A program made the position numbers and the translations under genes. From positions 246,727 to 310,726 of the forward strand of contig NZ_FOJN01000004.1 in the NCBI RefSeq assembly GCF_900111805.1: DNA of 64,000 bases, read 5' to 3'. Below, piece after piece: positions 1 to 8,215 of this stretch (within the stretch, counting starts at the first letter, position 1; each line of letters starts with the position of its first letter). The DNA is from Rhodococcoides kroppenstedtii. GTDB lineage: Bacteria; Actinomycetota; Actinomycetes; Mycobacteriales; Mycobacteriaceae. The notes under the pieces were generated by a model, which did not search any database, was not told the DNA's origin, and saw nothing but the letters and a program-made list of their open reading frames with translations.

Positions 1-1
1 C

Positions 2-340
2 ACCGCCGACGGTGTCGGGGTGGGCATGGTCGTCGGCACCCGCCGCGGTCGCCGCGGCCTGCGTCTGCTCGCCGACCGCGTGGCGGCGTCCGTCCTGCGG
101 TCGCCCGTCGCGGATCCGGGGTCCGGTCTGCGCATCTACTCCGGTGACGCCGTCCGCTCCACCGGCGCCACCGCCGTGCCGGTCGGCGACCTGGGCGGAC
201 GGCTCCGGCTGGCCCGCGCGATCCACGCCCGCCACTGGATGGTGCACGGCCTGGCCGTCACCACCGCGTCGGTGGAACGGCCCGCACCCGTCGAGCTGAT
301 CCGGGCCGCCCTGAGCGCCGACAAGGACCACCGCCGCTGA
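2..340 (+). CDS. Hypothetical protein, C-terminal part (gene starts before the window)
   Basis: The reading frame is open at the left edge (Thr-Ala-Asp-Gly-Val-Gly-Val-Gly before the first Met), so the gene begins upstream and only about 112 C-terminal residues are visible. The fragment is rich in Arg, Gly and Ala, with no membrane segment or motif I recognise. The first internal Met (position 26) would give a 105-residue protein, but the uninterrupted upstream frame makes a truncated view more likely. The stop codon lies inside the first copy of a 24-bp tandem repeat. I assign no function. Confidence 0.5.
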   Translation, partial: TADGVGVGMVVGTRRGRRGLRLLADRVAASVLRSPVADPGSGLRIYSGDAVRSTGATAVPVGDLGGRLRLARAIHARHWMVHGLAVTTASVERPAPVELIRAALSADKDHRR

Positions 341-402
341 CGCGCAGGGCGGCACCGCCGCTGACGCGCAGGGCGGCACCGCCGCTGACGCGCCGAGCGG
401 CA
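331..402. repeat. Three tandem 24-bp repeats at the stop codon of the first gene
   Basis: The unit begins CCGCCGCTGACG. Copies 1 (331-354) and 2 (355-378) are identical; copy 3 (379-402) differs at two positions, and a few further bases match the unit start. Copy 1 contains the gene's TGA, and because 24 is a multiple of three the same in-frame TGA recurs in every copy. This looks like local expansion around the stop codon. It leaves only about 30 bp before the dipeptidase start. Confidence 0.85.
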
Positions 403-432
403 CCGCCCTGTCGCGTGACATGCTGACCCACC

Positions 433-1389
433 ATGCGCCTGTGGGAACAGCACACCTGCCTGCCGCTCGACCCCGAGGCGGAGATCGCTCCGCTCACGCG
501 GTACGGCACCGGCGCGTACCTGTCCGTGAACGTCGGGTACTCGCCCCAGGATCGCGCGGCGAGCACCGCCCTGATCGAGCGGTGGTCGGCCCGCGCGGAC
601 GGTGACCCGCGATTCCGCCTCGTCCGGGCGGTCGACGACGTGGACGCGGCTTGGGCCGACGGGGTGCTGGGCCTGGCGTTCGACCTGGAGGACTCGGCCC
701 CGCTGGACGGTGATCCGGGCAACGTCGCGTACTTCGTGGGCCTCGGTGTGCGGTCGATGCTCCCGACCTACAACCACGAGAACGCCGCGGGTTGTGGGTG
801 TCTCGACGCGACCGACACCGGATTGACTGCCTACGGACGCGACCTGGTGCGCGCGATGAACGCGGCCGGCATGGCCGCCGACGGATCCCACTGCTCCCGT
901 CGCACCGGCCTGGACATCGCCGCGGTCACCGAGCGACCCATGATCTACAGCCACTCCAATTTCGCTGCGCTGTGGGAACATCCGCGCAACATCACCGACG
1001 AGCAGGCTCGCGCGTGCGCCGAGACCGGAGGCGTCGTCGGCATCAACGGCGTCGGAATCTTCGTCGGCGTCAACGGAATCGACGACGGCGCCGCGCGGGT
1101 CGAGGCGATGGCGGACCACGTCGAGTACGGGGTGGACCTGCTCGGCATCGACCACGTGGGCCTCGGTTCGGACTTCTCGTTCGACCACGAGGACTTCGTC
1201 GCGGAAGTGGCGGCGCACCCGGACGCCTTCGGACCCGAGTACACCGCGTACGGTCCGCTGCAGTGGGTTCCGCCGGAGGACACCCGCACCCTGCCGGACG
1301 TCCTCCGCTCCCGCGGGTGGGACGACGCTGCGATCGACGCCGTCGTCGCCGGTAATTTCCGGCGCGTCGCGGGCGAGACCTGGGTCTGA
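433..1389 (+). CDS. Membrane-dipeptidase-like hydrolase (peptidase family M19)
   Basis: A 318-residue metal-dependent amidohydrolase of the renal dipeptidase type, expected to cleave dipeptides or related amides in the cytoplasm (no signal peptide is seen). Visible family features are the DLED acidic segment near residue 80, the DGSHCS histidine near 155, the SHSN histidine near 177 and the GSDF aspartate near 246. The N-terminal metal-binding His-x-Asp of canonical M19 enzymes appears as His7-Thr-Cys9, and the protein is shorter than many family members. Start is the ATG at 433. The substrate is unknown, and the altered first ligand means activity is uncertain. Confidence 0.8.
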   Translation: MRLWEQHTCLPLDPEAEIAPLTRYGTGAYLSVNVGYSPQDRAASTALIERWSARADGDPRFRLVRAVDDVDAAWADGVLGLAFDLEDSAPLDGDPGNVAYFVGLGVRSMLPTYNHENAAGCGCLDATDTGLTAYGRDLVRAMNAAGMAADGSHCSRRTGLDIAAVTERPMIYSHSNFAALWEHPRNITDEQARACAETGGVVGINGVGIFVGVNGIDDGAARVEAMADHVEYGVDLLGIDHVGLGSDFSFDHEDFVAEVAAHPDAFGPEYTAYGPLQWVPPEDTRTLPDVLRSRGWDDAAIDAVVAGNFRRVAGETWV

Positions 1390-1393
1390 CCCC

Positions 1394-1843
1394 TCAGGAC
1401 ACCGGCGTCAACCGGAAGATCGGGAATCGCCGACCCTCCGCCGTCGTCAGGTAGTCGAGGAAGCCGCTGGACGCCGCGGTGAACCGGTCCCACCGCTGCG
1501 TCCACGCCGACGGGTCGGACCCGTCGGCGTCGATCTCGGTGACGTCCACCTCCACCGTCCGCACCTCGTCCGTCCCGGGCGTCGCGCCGGGCACCTCCAT
1601 CTCGATCCGCGGATGCGCGCGGAGGTTGTGCACCCACGCGGGATCCTTGGGCGAGCCCGCGGCCGACCCGACCACCAACCACGAGTCGTCCTCCCGCAGC
1701 GCGAACAGCGGGTTCAGCCGGACCTCGCCGCTGCGTGCGCCGATGGAGTGCAACACCACCAGGTTGTCCCCGAAGCCGGCGGTGGACACCCGGCCGCCGT
1801 TCTCCCGGAACTCGCCGATGACCTGCTCGTTGAAGTCGGTCAT
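1394..1843 (-). CDS. Deazaflavin (F420)-dependent nitroreductase-family protein
   Basis: A 149-residue protein of the Ddn/Rv3547-type split-barrel family, which uses F420H2 to reduce quinones or nitro compounds. Family signs are the N-terminal 'EFRENGGRV' stretch, 'LHSIGARSGEVRLNPL' and the 'DPAWVHNLRAHP' segment. Its stop lies 4 bp from the dipeptidase stop, so the two genes converge. The ATG at 1843 is the only sensible start. The presence of F420 chemistry fits a mycobacterium/rhodococcus-type host. The physiological substrate cannot be read from sequence. Confidence 0.85.
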   Translation of the reverse strand: MTDFNEQVIGEFRENGGRVSTAGFGDNLVVLHSIGARSGEVRLNPLFALREDDSWLVVGSAAGSPKDPAWVHNLRAHPRIEMEVPGATPGTDEVRTVEVDVTEIDADGSDPSAWTQRWDRFTAASSGFLDYLTTAEGRRFPIFRLTPVS

Positions 1844-1944
1844 GCCGCCATCATCGCGCCCCGCGGCCGGTCCCGGGGCGTGATCGCCGCGAGTCCGGGG
1901 TACCCGAGCAGTACCGCAAGTCGAGACGAGGAGTTCCCAACATC

Positions 1945-2793
1945 ATGAGTGCAGTTCCCACCGTGTCCCTGAACGACGGCCGCAGCATCCCCCAGCTGGG
2001 CTTCGGCGTGTTCCAGATCGAGCCCGAGAACACCGCCGACGCCGTGCGGACCGCCATCGAGGTCGGCTACCGGCACCTCGACACCGCCCAGATGTACGGC
2101 AACGAGGCCGAAACGGGGCAGGGTGTGCGCGATTCCGGCGTCGACCGCGACCAGGTGTGGATCACCAGCAAGCTGAACAACGGCTTCCACCGCCCCGACG
2201 ACGCCCGCCGCTCCTTCGACGAGACCCTCGAGAAGCTCGGCACCGACTACGTCGACCTGTTCCTCATCCACTGGCCGCTGCCCACCCGCTACGACGGCGA
2301 CTACGTCTCCACCTGGAAGGTGCTCGAGGAGTTCCAGCGCGACGGCCGGGCCCGCAGCATCGGCGTCTCCAACTTCCAGGTGCCCCACCTCGAGAAGCTG
2401 GCCGCGGAGACCGACACCGTGCCGGCCGTCAACCAGATCGAGGTGCACCCGTACTTCGGCAACGAGCAGGTGCGGGCCTACGGCTCCGAGCACGGCATCG
2501 CCACCGAGGCGTGGTCGCCCATCGCCCAGGGCAAGGTGCTGGACGATTCCGAACTCGAGCGCATCGCGAAGGACGTGGGCAAGTCCACCGCCCAGGTCAC
2601 GCTGCGGTGGCACATCCAGCGCGGGGACATCGTCTTCCCCAAGTCCGTCACCCGCGAGCGCGTCGAGGCCAATTTCGACATCTTCGACTTCGAGCTCGAC
2701 GACCGGCAGATCCAGGAGATCTCCGCGCTCGACAAGGGCGAGGACGGCCGCACCGGCCCCAACCCCGACACGTTCGACATGATCCCCGACTGA
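1945..2793 (+). CDS. Aldo/keto reductase
   Basis: A 282-residue NADPH-dependent aldo/keto reductase of the 2,5-diketo-D-gluconate reductase type. The catalytic tetrad is complete: Asp46, Tyr51 (in HLDTAQMYGNE), Lys76 (ITSKLNN) and His109 (LFLIHWPLP). The cofactor-binding 'FPKSVTRERVEANF' segment near residue 235 is present. The start ATG at 1945 follows a GAGGAG ribosome site about 11 bases upstream. It lies alone between the divergent F420-type gene and lpd. The substrate is probably a small aldehyde or ketone, but this is a family-level inference. Confidence 0.9.
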   Translation: MSAVPTVSLNDGRSIPQLGFGVFQIEPENTADAVRTAIEVGYRHLDTAQMYGNEAETGQGVRDSGVDRDQVWITSKLNNGFHRPDDARRSFDETLEKLGTDYVDLFLIHWPLPTRYDGDYVSTWKVLEEFQRDGRARSIGVSNFQVPHLEKLAAETDTVPAVNQIEVHPYFGNEQVRAYGSEHGIATEAWSPIAQGKVLDDSELERIAKDVGKSTAQVTLRWHIQRGDIVFPKSVTRERVEANFDIFDFELDDRQIQEISALDKGEDGRTGPNPDTFDMIPD

Positions 2794-2900
2794 GCGACAC
2801 CGACACGACCGGCCTGCCCGGAACGAACACTAAGCACGAAAAGCCCGGTTCACGGACCGCGCCTCGTGTGGCGGAGGCAACGGGACTAAGGTGAGGCACC

Positions 2901-4304
2901 GTGACCTCACACTATGACGTCGTCGTCCTCGGAGCCGGTCCCGGTGGATACGTCGCTGCCATCCGCGCGGCGCAGCTGGGCCTGAAAACCGCCATCGTCG
3001 AGCAGAAGTACTGGGGCGGGGTGTGCCTCAACGTGGGATGCATCCCGTCCAAGGCTCTGCTCCGCAACGCCGAACTGGCGCACCTGTTCACCAAGGAGGC
3101 CAAGCAGTTCGGCATCTCCGGTGACGTGTCGTTCGACTTCGGCGCTGCCTACGATCGCAGCCGCAAGGTCGCGGAGGGCCGCGTCAAGGGCATCCACTTC
3201 CTGATGAAGAAGAACAAGATCGACCAGTTCGACGGGAAGGGCTCGTTCACCGACGCCAACACCATCTCCGTCGAGCTGAGCAAGGGCGGCACCGAGACGG
3301 TCACGTTCGACAACGCGATCATCTCTACCGGCAGCACCACCAAGCTGCTGCCGGGCACCTCGCTGAGCGAGAACGTCGTCACCTACGAAGAGCAGATCAT
3401 GACCAAGGATCTGCCGGGGTCGATCCTCATCGTGGGTGCCGGCGCGATCGGCATGGAGTTCGGCTACGTCCTGAAGAACTACGGCGTGGACGTCACCATC
3501 GTCGAGTTCCTCGACCGTGCGCTCCCCAACGAGGACGAGGACGTCTCGAAGGAGATTGCCAAGCAGTACAAGAAGCTCGGCGTGAAGATCATGACCGGCG
3601 CCGCGGTGCAGAGCATCGACGACGACGGCAGCAAGGTCACCGTCGCGATCAAGAACAACAAGTCCGGCGAGACCGAGACGGTCACCGTGGACAAGGTCAT
3701 GCAGTCCGTGGGCTTCGCTCCCCGCGTCGAGGGCTACGGCCTGGACAAGACCGGCGTCGAGCTCACCGACCGCGGCGCGATCGCCATCGACTCGGTCATG
3801 CGCACCAATGTCCCGCACATCTACGCGATCGGTGACGTCACCGCCAAGCTGCAGTTGGCGCACGTCGCCGAGGCGCAGGGCGTCGTCGCCGCCGAGACCA
3901 TCGGTGGGGCCGAGACGCTGCCGATCGACGACTACCGCTTCATGCCGCGCGCGACGTTCTGCCAGCCGCAGGTGGCCAGCTTCGGTCTCACCGAGGCCCA
4001 GGCCAAGGACGCGGGCCACGACATCAAGGTCGCCACGTTCCCCATGACGGCCAACGGCAAGGCGCACGGCCTCGGCGATCCGACGGGCTTCGTCAAGCTC
4101 ATCGCGGACACGCAGCACGGCGAGCTGCTCGGCGGCCACCTCATCGGCCCCGACGTCTCCGAGCTGCTGCCCGAGCTCACGCTCGCGCAGAAGTGGGATC
4201 TCACCGCCACCGAGCTGGCCCGCAACGTCCACACGCACCCGACGCTCAGCGAAGCCCTGCAGGAGGCCATCCACGGTCTCGCCGGGCACATGATCAACTT
4301 CTGA
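2901..4304 (+). CDS. lpd: Dihydrolipoyl dehydrogenase
   Basis: A 467-residue FAD/NAD flavoprotein, the E3 component that reoxidises dihydrolipoamide in pyruvate and 2-oxoglutarate dehydrogenase complexes. It shows an FAD-binding GAGPGG near residue 11, the redox disulfide Cys42/Cys47 in [12 protein letters not shown], an NAD-binding GAGAIG near 180, and the C-terminal His446-x4-Glu451 catalytic pair. Start is a GTG at 2901, 8 nt after a TAAGGT -10 hexamer, suggesting a very short leader. Gene order (lpd, then CMD protein, ramB, aceA) matches M. tuberculosis lpdC, which also serves antioxidant and branched-chain complexes. Confidence 0.96.
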   Translation: MTSHYDVVVLGAGPGGYVAAIRAAQLGLKTAIVEQKYWGGVCLNVGCIPSKALLRNAELAHLFTKEAKQFGISGDVSFDFGAAYDRSRKVAEGRVKGIHFLMKKNKIDQFDGKGSFTDANTISVELSKGGTETVTFDNAIISTGSTTKLLPGTSLSENVVTYEEQIMTKDLPGSILIVGAGAIGMEFGYVLKNYGVDVTIVEFLDRALPNEDEDVSKEIAKQYKKLGVKIMTGAAVQSIDDDGSKVTVAIKNNKSGETETVTVDKVMQSVGFAPRVEGYGLDKTGVELTDRGAIAIDSVMRTNVPHIYAIGDVTAKLQLAHVAEAQGVVAAETIGGAETLPIDDYRFMPRATFCQPQVASFGLTEAQAKDAGHDIKVATFPMTANGKAHGLGDPTGFVKLIADTQHGELLGGHLIGPDVSELLPELTLAQKWDLTATELARNVHTHPTLSEALQEAIHGLAGHMINF

Positions 4305-4316
4305 TCGTCCGACGTT

Positions 4317-4350
4317 AACACCCCGGCCGCTCGCGAGCGGCCGGGGTGTT
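4317..4350. terminator. Perfect palindromic terminator after lpd
   Basis: A 34-bp perfect palindrome starting AACACCCCGGCC lies 13 bp after the lpd stop and 11 bp before the stop of the opposite-strand CMD gene. The symmetry lets it serve both convergent genes. There is no long T tract, as is usual in high-GC actinobacteria. Confidence 0.85.
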
Positions 4351-4360
4351 GCCGTTCCCG

Positions 4361-4900
4361 CTACGTGTAGTCGCGGGGAATACGCAGGGTGCGAATCGTG
4401 GTGGCGAGCCCGTCGTACTGCGTCACCAACAGGACGAACTCGATGCGCTGACGGTCGGTCAGGTACGCCCCGAGCCGCGTCCACGTGGCGTCGGCGAGGT
4501 CCTGCTCGGCGAGGAGTTCGTCGACGGCGGTCACGACGGTCCGAGCCCGCTCGTCGAGGTCCCCGTGCGTCCCGGCGTCGGTGTGCTCCAGTGCCGCGAT
4601 CTCCGCGGCGGTGAGGCCGGCCCGCCGCCCGAGCCGGCGGTGGTGGTCCTGCTCGTACCCGCACTCGCGGACGGCGGCCACGCGGAGGATCACCGTCTCC
4701 GCGTCCCGCCGTGCGAGCGTGCCGAAGGGCATCAGCCGGGCGCTGTAGACCAGCCACGCACGGAACAGTCCGCGGGTCTGCCCGAGCGTGGAGAACAGAT
4801 GCATGTCCGGTGCCCCCACCACACGGCTCGCGAGACGCGCGATCGCGAAGTTGATCGGGCGGAGCGTGGACAGCGTGCCAGCGGGGATGCGACCGGTCAT
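4361..4900 (-). CDS. Carboxymuconolactone decarboxylase (CMD/AhpD-fold) family protein
   Basis: A 179-residue helical CMD-domain protein. It has the family segment 'ILRVAAVRECGYEQDHH' near residues 72-88, with Glu, Cys and His side chains that form the active pocket in relatives; the AhpD-type CxxC pair is absent. The frame stays open further upstream through ramB antisense, but homology starts at the ATG at 4900 (MTGRIPAGTL), which I chose. It is head-to-tail with ramB, 26 bp downstream of the ramB stop. The same neighbour is found next to ramB in mycobacteria (Rv0464c, from memory). Function unknown. Confidence 0.85.
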   Translation of the reverse strand: MTGRIPAGTLSTLRPINFAIARLASRVVGAPDMHLFSTLGQTRGLFRAWLVYSARLMPFGTLARRDAETVILRVAAVRECGYEQDHHRRLGRRAGLTAAEIAALEHTDAGTHGDLDERARTVVTAVDELLAEQDLADATWTRLGAYLTDRQRIEFVLLVTQYDGLATTIRTLRIPRDYT

Positions 4901-4926
4901 GCGGCCGACGCTACGGGACCGGCCCG

Positions 4927-6345
4927 TCACCGGTCCCGCAGAACGTACGGTGACACCGAACTGCGATGGGCATCGATGTCGAGCGCTTTCCCCAGCGGCG
5001 GGAACGCGCGCTGGGGGCAGTGCGCGCGTTCGCACACCCGACACCCCGCGCCGATCGGGGTCGCGCCGCGCGCGGTGTCGAGGTCGAGGCCGTCGGCGTA
5101 GACGAGTCGCGACGCGTGCCGCAGCTCGCACCCGAGGCCGATGGCGAACGTCTTGCCGGGCTCGCCGTACCGCGCCGCGCGTCGTTCCACGGTGCGGGCG
5201 ATCCACAGGTAGCGACGCCCGTCGGGCATCTCGGCGATCTGCGTCATGATGCGGCCGGGGTAGGCGAAGGTCTCGTAGACGTTCCACAGCGGGCACGTGC
5301 CGCCGCTCGACGAGAAGTGGAACCCGGTGGCGGACTGGCGTTTCGACATGTTGCCGGCGCGGTCGACGCGGACGAAGGAGAACGGCACGCCGCGTAGCGA
5401 CGGACGCTGCAACGTCGAGAGTCGGTGACAGACGGTCTCGTAACTCACGGCGTAGTAGGCCGACAGCCGCTCGATGTCGTAGCGGAAGTCCTCGGCCACC
5501 TCGTGGAACCTGGTGTAGGGCAATACCGTCGCCGCGGCGAAGTAGTTCGCCAGCCCCAGGCTCGCGAGCGCGCGGGACTCCTCGCCGGAGAAGTTGCCCT
5601 CGTCGACCAGACGGCGGATCAGATCGCCGTTCTCCAGGTAGGCGAGCTCGGCGGCGAAGCGAAAGACCTTCTGCCCACCGGACAGTCGCGGCGAGATCTC
5701 GAGCAGCCGGGTGCGGGGATCGAACCGATGCAGCACGCCCTCGCCGAGGTCGATGCGCTCGACGATGTGCACGTCGTAGAGGTTGCGGAGCCGCTTGGCG
5801 ATCTCCGCGGCGATGTCGGCTCGGTGGAAACGCAGCCGGTTGGCCAGATCCTCGGCGGCGGTGTCGAGTTCGTCGAGATAGTTCTGGCGCCGGTAGAAGT
5901 AGTCCCGGACCTCCTCGTGCGGTTTGGAGATCGCCCCGCTGCCGCTGCCGTCGGCGAACCGGTCCTCGGTGGCCGCCGCCAGCTGTGCGGAGGTGTTGCG
6001 GTACCGGCTGTGCATGTCCACCATCGCCCGCGCAAGGCCGGGATGCGCGGAGACGAACGCCGCCAGCTCGTCGACGTCGGTGGGCACGGCGACGTCCTGG
6101 TCGAGCGTGACCTCGCGGAGTTCGGCGATCAACCGCGTGTCGTCCTGGGTGGAGAAGAACGTGGTGTCGACGCCGAACGCCGTCGTGATGCGGGTGAGGA
6201 CGGCGGCGGTGAGGGGCCGGACGTCGTGCTCGATCTGGTTGAGGTAGCTCGCGGAGATGTCGAGGCGCGCGGCGAGGGCGGCCTGGGACAGTCCGCGCTC
6301 GACGCGCAGCTGGCGCAACCGCGCGCCGACGTACGTCCGGGCCAT
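4927..6345 (-). CDS. ramB: RamB-type regulator of acetate / glyoxylate metabolism
   Basis: A 472-residue DNA-binding regulator. It has an N-terminal XRE-type helix-turn-helix (about residues 8-62, with ERGLSQAALAARLDISASY), a central region of the IrrE/ImmA-like short-chain-fatty-acid regulator family, and a C-terminal Cys-rich segment (GCRVCERAHCPQRAFPP). In Corynebacterium and Mycobacterium, RamB controls isocitrate lyase and other acetate genes. Here it is divergent from aceA with a 388-bp intergenic region that carries two similar dyads and a CRP-type site. The sensed ligand is not established from sequence. Confidence 0.93.
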   Translation of the reverse strand: MARTYVGARLRQLRVERGLSQAALAARLDISASYLNQIEHDVRPLTAAVLTRITTAFGVDTTFFSTQDDTRLIAELREVTLDQDVAVPTDVDELAAFVSAHPGLARAMVDMHSRYRNTSAQLAAATEDRFADGSGSGAISKPHEEVRDYFYRRQNYLDELDTAAEDLANRLRFHRADIAAEIAKRLRNLYDVHIVERIDLGEGVLHRFDPRTRLLEISPRLSGGQKVFRFAAELAYLENGDLIRRLVDEGNFSGEESRALASLGLANYFAAATVLPYTRFHEVAEDFRYDIERLSAYYAVSYETVCHRLSTLQRPSLRGVPFSFVRVDRAGNMSKRQSATGFHFSSSGGTCPLWNVYETFAYPGRIMTQIAEMPDGRRYLWIARTVERRAARYGEPGKTFAIGLGCELRHASRLVYADGLDLDTARGATPIGAGCRVCERAHCPQRAFPPLGKALDIDAHRSSVSPYVLRDR

Positions 6346-6380
6346 GGACCGAGCCTAGAAGCCCCGCCGGCGGGGGCAAA

Positions 6381-6396
6381 CAGTACGAACGTACGG
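6381..6396. promoter_or_regulatory. Candidate RamB operator, ramB-proximal copy
   Basis: CAGTA-N6-TACGG, 35 bp upstream of the ramB start. One base differs from the perfect dyad at 6563-6578. Position suggests autoregulation of ramB. Assignment to RamB is inferred from location and repetition, not from a known consensus. Confidence 0.45.
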
Positions 6397-6410
6397 TGAC
6401 GTCGGTCACA
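6395..6410. promoter_or_regulatory. CRP/GlxR-type binding site between ramB and aceA
   Basis: GGTGA-CGTCGG-TCACA matches the cAMP-receptor-protein consensus TGTGA-N6-TCACA at 9 of 10 fixed positions. In Corynebacterium the CRP homologue GlxR controls glyoxylate genes and ramB, so the location fits. It touches the ramB-proximal dyad, implying competition or co-binding. Confidence 0.5.
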
Positions 6411-6562
6411 GTGCGCGCCGGCGCCGAGTGCGGCGCCGGCGACGGCATGGGGCCCGCGCGCCGCCGACGGGCTTTCGTGCATTTCGTTCCCGACGTGCGG
6501 CGATGCGGTTACCGGCGGGTAGGTCGGCGGCGTCTTGGCGACGCCGATCTTCGCAACATTCG

Positions 6563-6578
6563 CAGTATGCTCGTACTG
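6563..6578. promoter_or_regulatory. Candidate RamB operator, aceA-proximal copy
   Basis: CAGTA-TGCTCG-TACTG is a perfect 5-bp dyad with a 6-bp spacer (extended by one more pair, G...C, on each side). It lies just upstream of the TACAGT hexamer that may be the aceA -10. Placement next to the aceA promoter fits an operator for the divergently encoded regulator. Confidence 0.5.
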
Positions 6579-6591
6579 CTTAGCCGAACTT

Positions 6592-6597
6592 TACAGT
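6592..6597 (+). promoter_or_regulatory. Probable -10 element of the aceA promoter
   Basis: TACAGT fits the actinobacterial TANNNT -10. A start site about 7 bp later would leave a leader of roughly 130 nt before the aceA ATG at 6734. No clear -35 is visible, as is common for regulated promoters of this kind. Confidence 0.35.
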
Positions 6598-6733
6598 CTC
6601 AGCAGGTAGACACCATTTTTCGCCTGTGCCATCGTGGTCTCGTACATCCGATCCGCCTGACAACCCTGCGAAGACCCTGCGGGGTCGGCGCACGTGGCCG
6701 TCGGCGGACGAAACCGAAGAGACGGAGCTGTCG

Positions 6734-8023
6734 ATGTCGACCACCGGTACCCCCAGGACCACCGAAGAGATCCAGAAGGATTGGGACACCAACCCTCGCT
6801 GGAAGGGTGTCGAGCGCAACTACACCGCCCAGCAGGTCACCGACCTCCAGGGCACGGTCGTCGAGGAAGCGACCCTCGCGCGTCGCGGCTCGGAGATCCT
6901 CTGGGACCTCGTGAACAACGAGGACTACATCAACTCCCTCGGTGCCCTCACCGGCAACATGGCCGTGCAGCAGGTGCGCGCCGGCCTCAAGGCCATCTAC
7001 CTCTCCGGCTGGCAGGTCGCCGGTGACGCCAACCTCTCCGGCCACACCTATCCGGACCAGAGCCTCTACCCGGCCAACTCCGTGCCGTCCGTCGTGCGCC
7101 GCATCAACAACGCGCTGCTCCGCGCCGACGAGATCGCCAAGATCGAGGGCGACACCTCGGTGAGCAACTGGCTCGCCCCCATCGTCGCCGACGCCGAGGC
7201 CGGCTTCGGTGGCGCGCTCAACGCCTACGAGCTGCAGAAGGCCATGATCGCCGCCGGCGCCGCCGGTGTGCACTGGGAGGACCAGCTCGCCTCGGAGAAG
7301 AAGTGCGGCCACCTCGGTGGCAAGGTGCTCATCCCGACGCAGCAGCACATCCGCACCCTGACCTCGGCTCGCCTCGCGGCCGACGTCGCGGACGTCCCGT
7401 CGGTCATCATTGCCCGCACCGACGCCGAGGCCGCCACGCTCATCACCTCCGACGTCGACGAGCGCGACCGCGAGTTCCTCGACGGCACCCGCACCGCCGA
7501 GGGCTTCTTCGGCGTCAAGAACGGCATCGAGCCCTGCATCGCTCGCGCCAAGGCCTACGCCCCCTACGCCGACCTCATCTGGATGGAGACCGGCGTGCCG
7601 GACCTCGAGGTCGCCAAGAAGTTCGCCGAGTCGGTGCGCGCCGAGTTCCCGGACCAGCTCCTCGCCTACAACTGCTCGCCCTCCTTCAACTGGAAGGCGC
7701 ACCTGGACGACGCCACCATCGCGAAGTTCCAGCGCGAGCTCGGCGCGATGGGCTTCAAGTTCCAGTTCATCACCCTCGCCGGCTTCCACTCGCTCAACTA
7801 CGGCATGTTCGACCTGGCCCACGGCTACGCCCGCGAGGGCATGACCGCCTTCGTCGACCTGCAGGAGCGCGAGTTCAAGGCCGCCGCCGAGCGTGGCTTC
7901 ACCGCCATCAAGCACCAGCGCGAGGTCGGTGCGGGCTACTTCGACCGCATCGCCACCACGGTCGACCCCAACACCTCGACCGCCGCCCTCAAGGGCAGCA
8001 CCGAAGAGGGCCAGTTCCACTGA
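6734..8023 (+). CDS. aceA: Isocitrate lyase
   Basis: A 429-residue glyoxylate-cycle enzyme that splits isocitrate into succinate and glyoxylate, allowing growth on acetate and fatty acids. The active-site loop KKCGH with Cys191 is intact, and the protein aligns over its full length with mycobacterial Icl1 ([28 protein letters not shown]). The frame extends 36 codons upstream to 6626, but the conserved N-terminus begins at the ATG at 6734, preceded by GGAG. It is divergent from ramB, followed by a strong hairpin and then by fadB2. Regulation by RamB and a CRP-type protein is likely. Confidence 0.97.
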   Translation: MSTTGTPRTTEEIQKDWDTNPRWKGVERNYTAQQVTDLQGTVVEEATLARRGSEILWDLVNNEDYINSLGALTGNMAVQQVRAGLKAIYLSGWQVAGDANLSGHTYPDQSLYPANSVPSVVRRINNALLRADEIAKIEGDTSVSNWLAPIVADAEAGFGGALNAYELQKAMIAAGAAGVHWEDQLASEKKCGHLGGKVLIPTQQHIRTLTSARLAADVADVPSVIIARTDAEAATLITSDVDERDREFLDGTRTAEGFFGVKNGIEPCIARAKAYAPYADLIWMETGVPDLEVAKKFAESVRAEFPDQLLAYNCSPSFNWKAHLDDATIAKFQRELGAMGFKFQFITLAGFHSLNYGMFDLAHGYAREGMTAFVDLQEREFKAAAERGFTAIKHQREVGAGYFDRIATTVDPNTSTAALKGSTEEGQFH

Positions 8024-8055
8024 GCTGAGCCGCCTCTCCGAGGTTTCTTCGCACC

Positions 8056-8095
8056 AGTCAGGCGGTCCGCAGCTTCCGTTGCGGGCCGCCTGACT
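8056..8095 (+). terminator. Hairpin terminator after aceA
   Basis: Two 15-base arms starting AGTCAGGCGG and ending CCGCCTGACT pair with a single G-U wobble around a 10-nt loop. It begins 32 bp after the aceA stop. It separates aceA from fadB2. Confidence 0.8.
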
Positions 8096-8215
8096 CGTAC
8101 CCATGGGCTTCGCCCGTACCCCAGCAGAGTTACCCCCACCTCACCTGTCGCCGTTGTCGCGCGCCGACCCCGGCCGACGGTCTGCGGCTGGTGAGGGCGA
8201 ACGAAGGAGTTCGTA

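Larger units (their letters stand above)
6346..6733. other. ramB-aceA divergent control region
   Basis: This 388-bp intergenic stretch holds the two CAGTA-N6-TAC dyads, a CRP-type site and a probable aceA -10 (all listed separately). The frame of aceA remains open upstream to a GTG at 6626, but homology begins only at 6734, so about 130 bp appear to be untranslated aceA leader. I see no RNA gene or further ORF with support. Confidence 0.6.

Noticed and set aside
1898..1902. GGGTA elements at 1898, 6517, 18737, 22441, 37863 and 42048 as SigF promoters
   Set aside because: None has GTTT or a near match 15-17 bp upstream.
2907..4757. 616-residue ORF on the minus strand across lpd
   Set aside because: Low-complexity Arg/Gly/Val composition typical of antisense frames in GC-rich DNA; lpd on the plus strand is unambiguous.
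4361..6448. 695-residue fusion of ramB antiframe and CMD protein
   Set aside because: Only the last 179 residues are homologous; the rest is a shadow frame of ramB, so the CMD gene was started at 4900.
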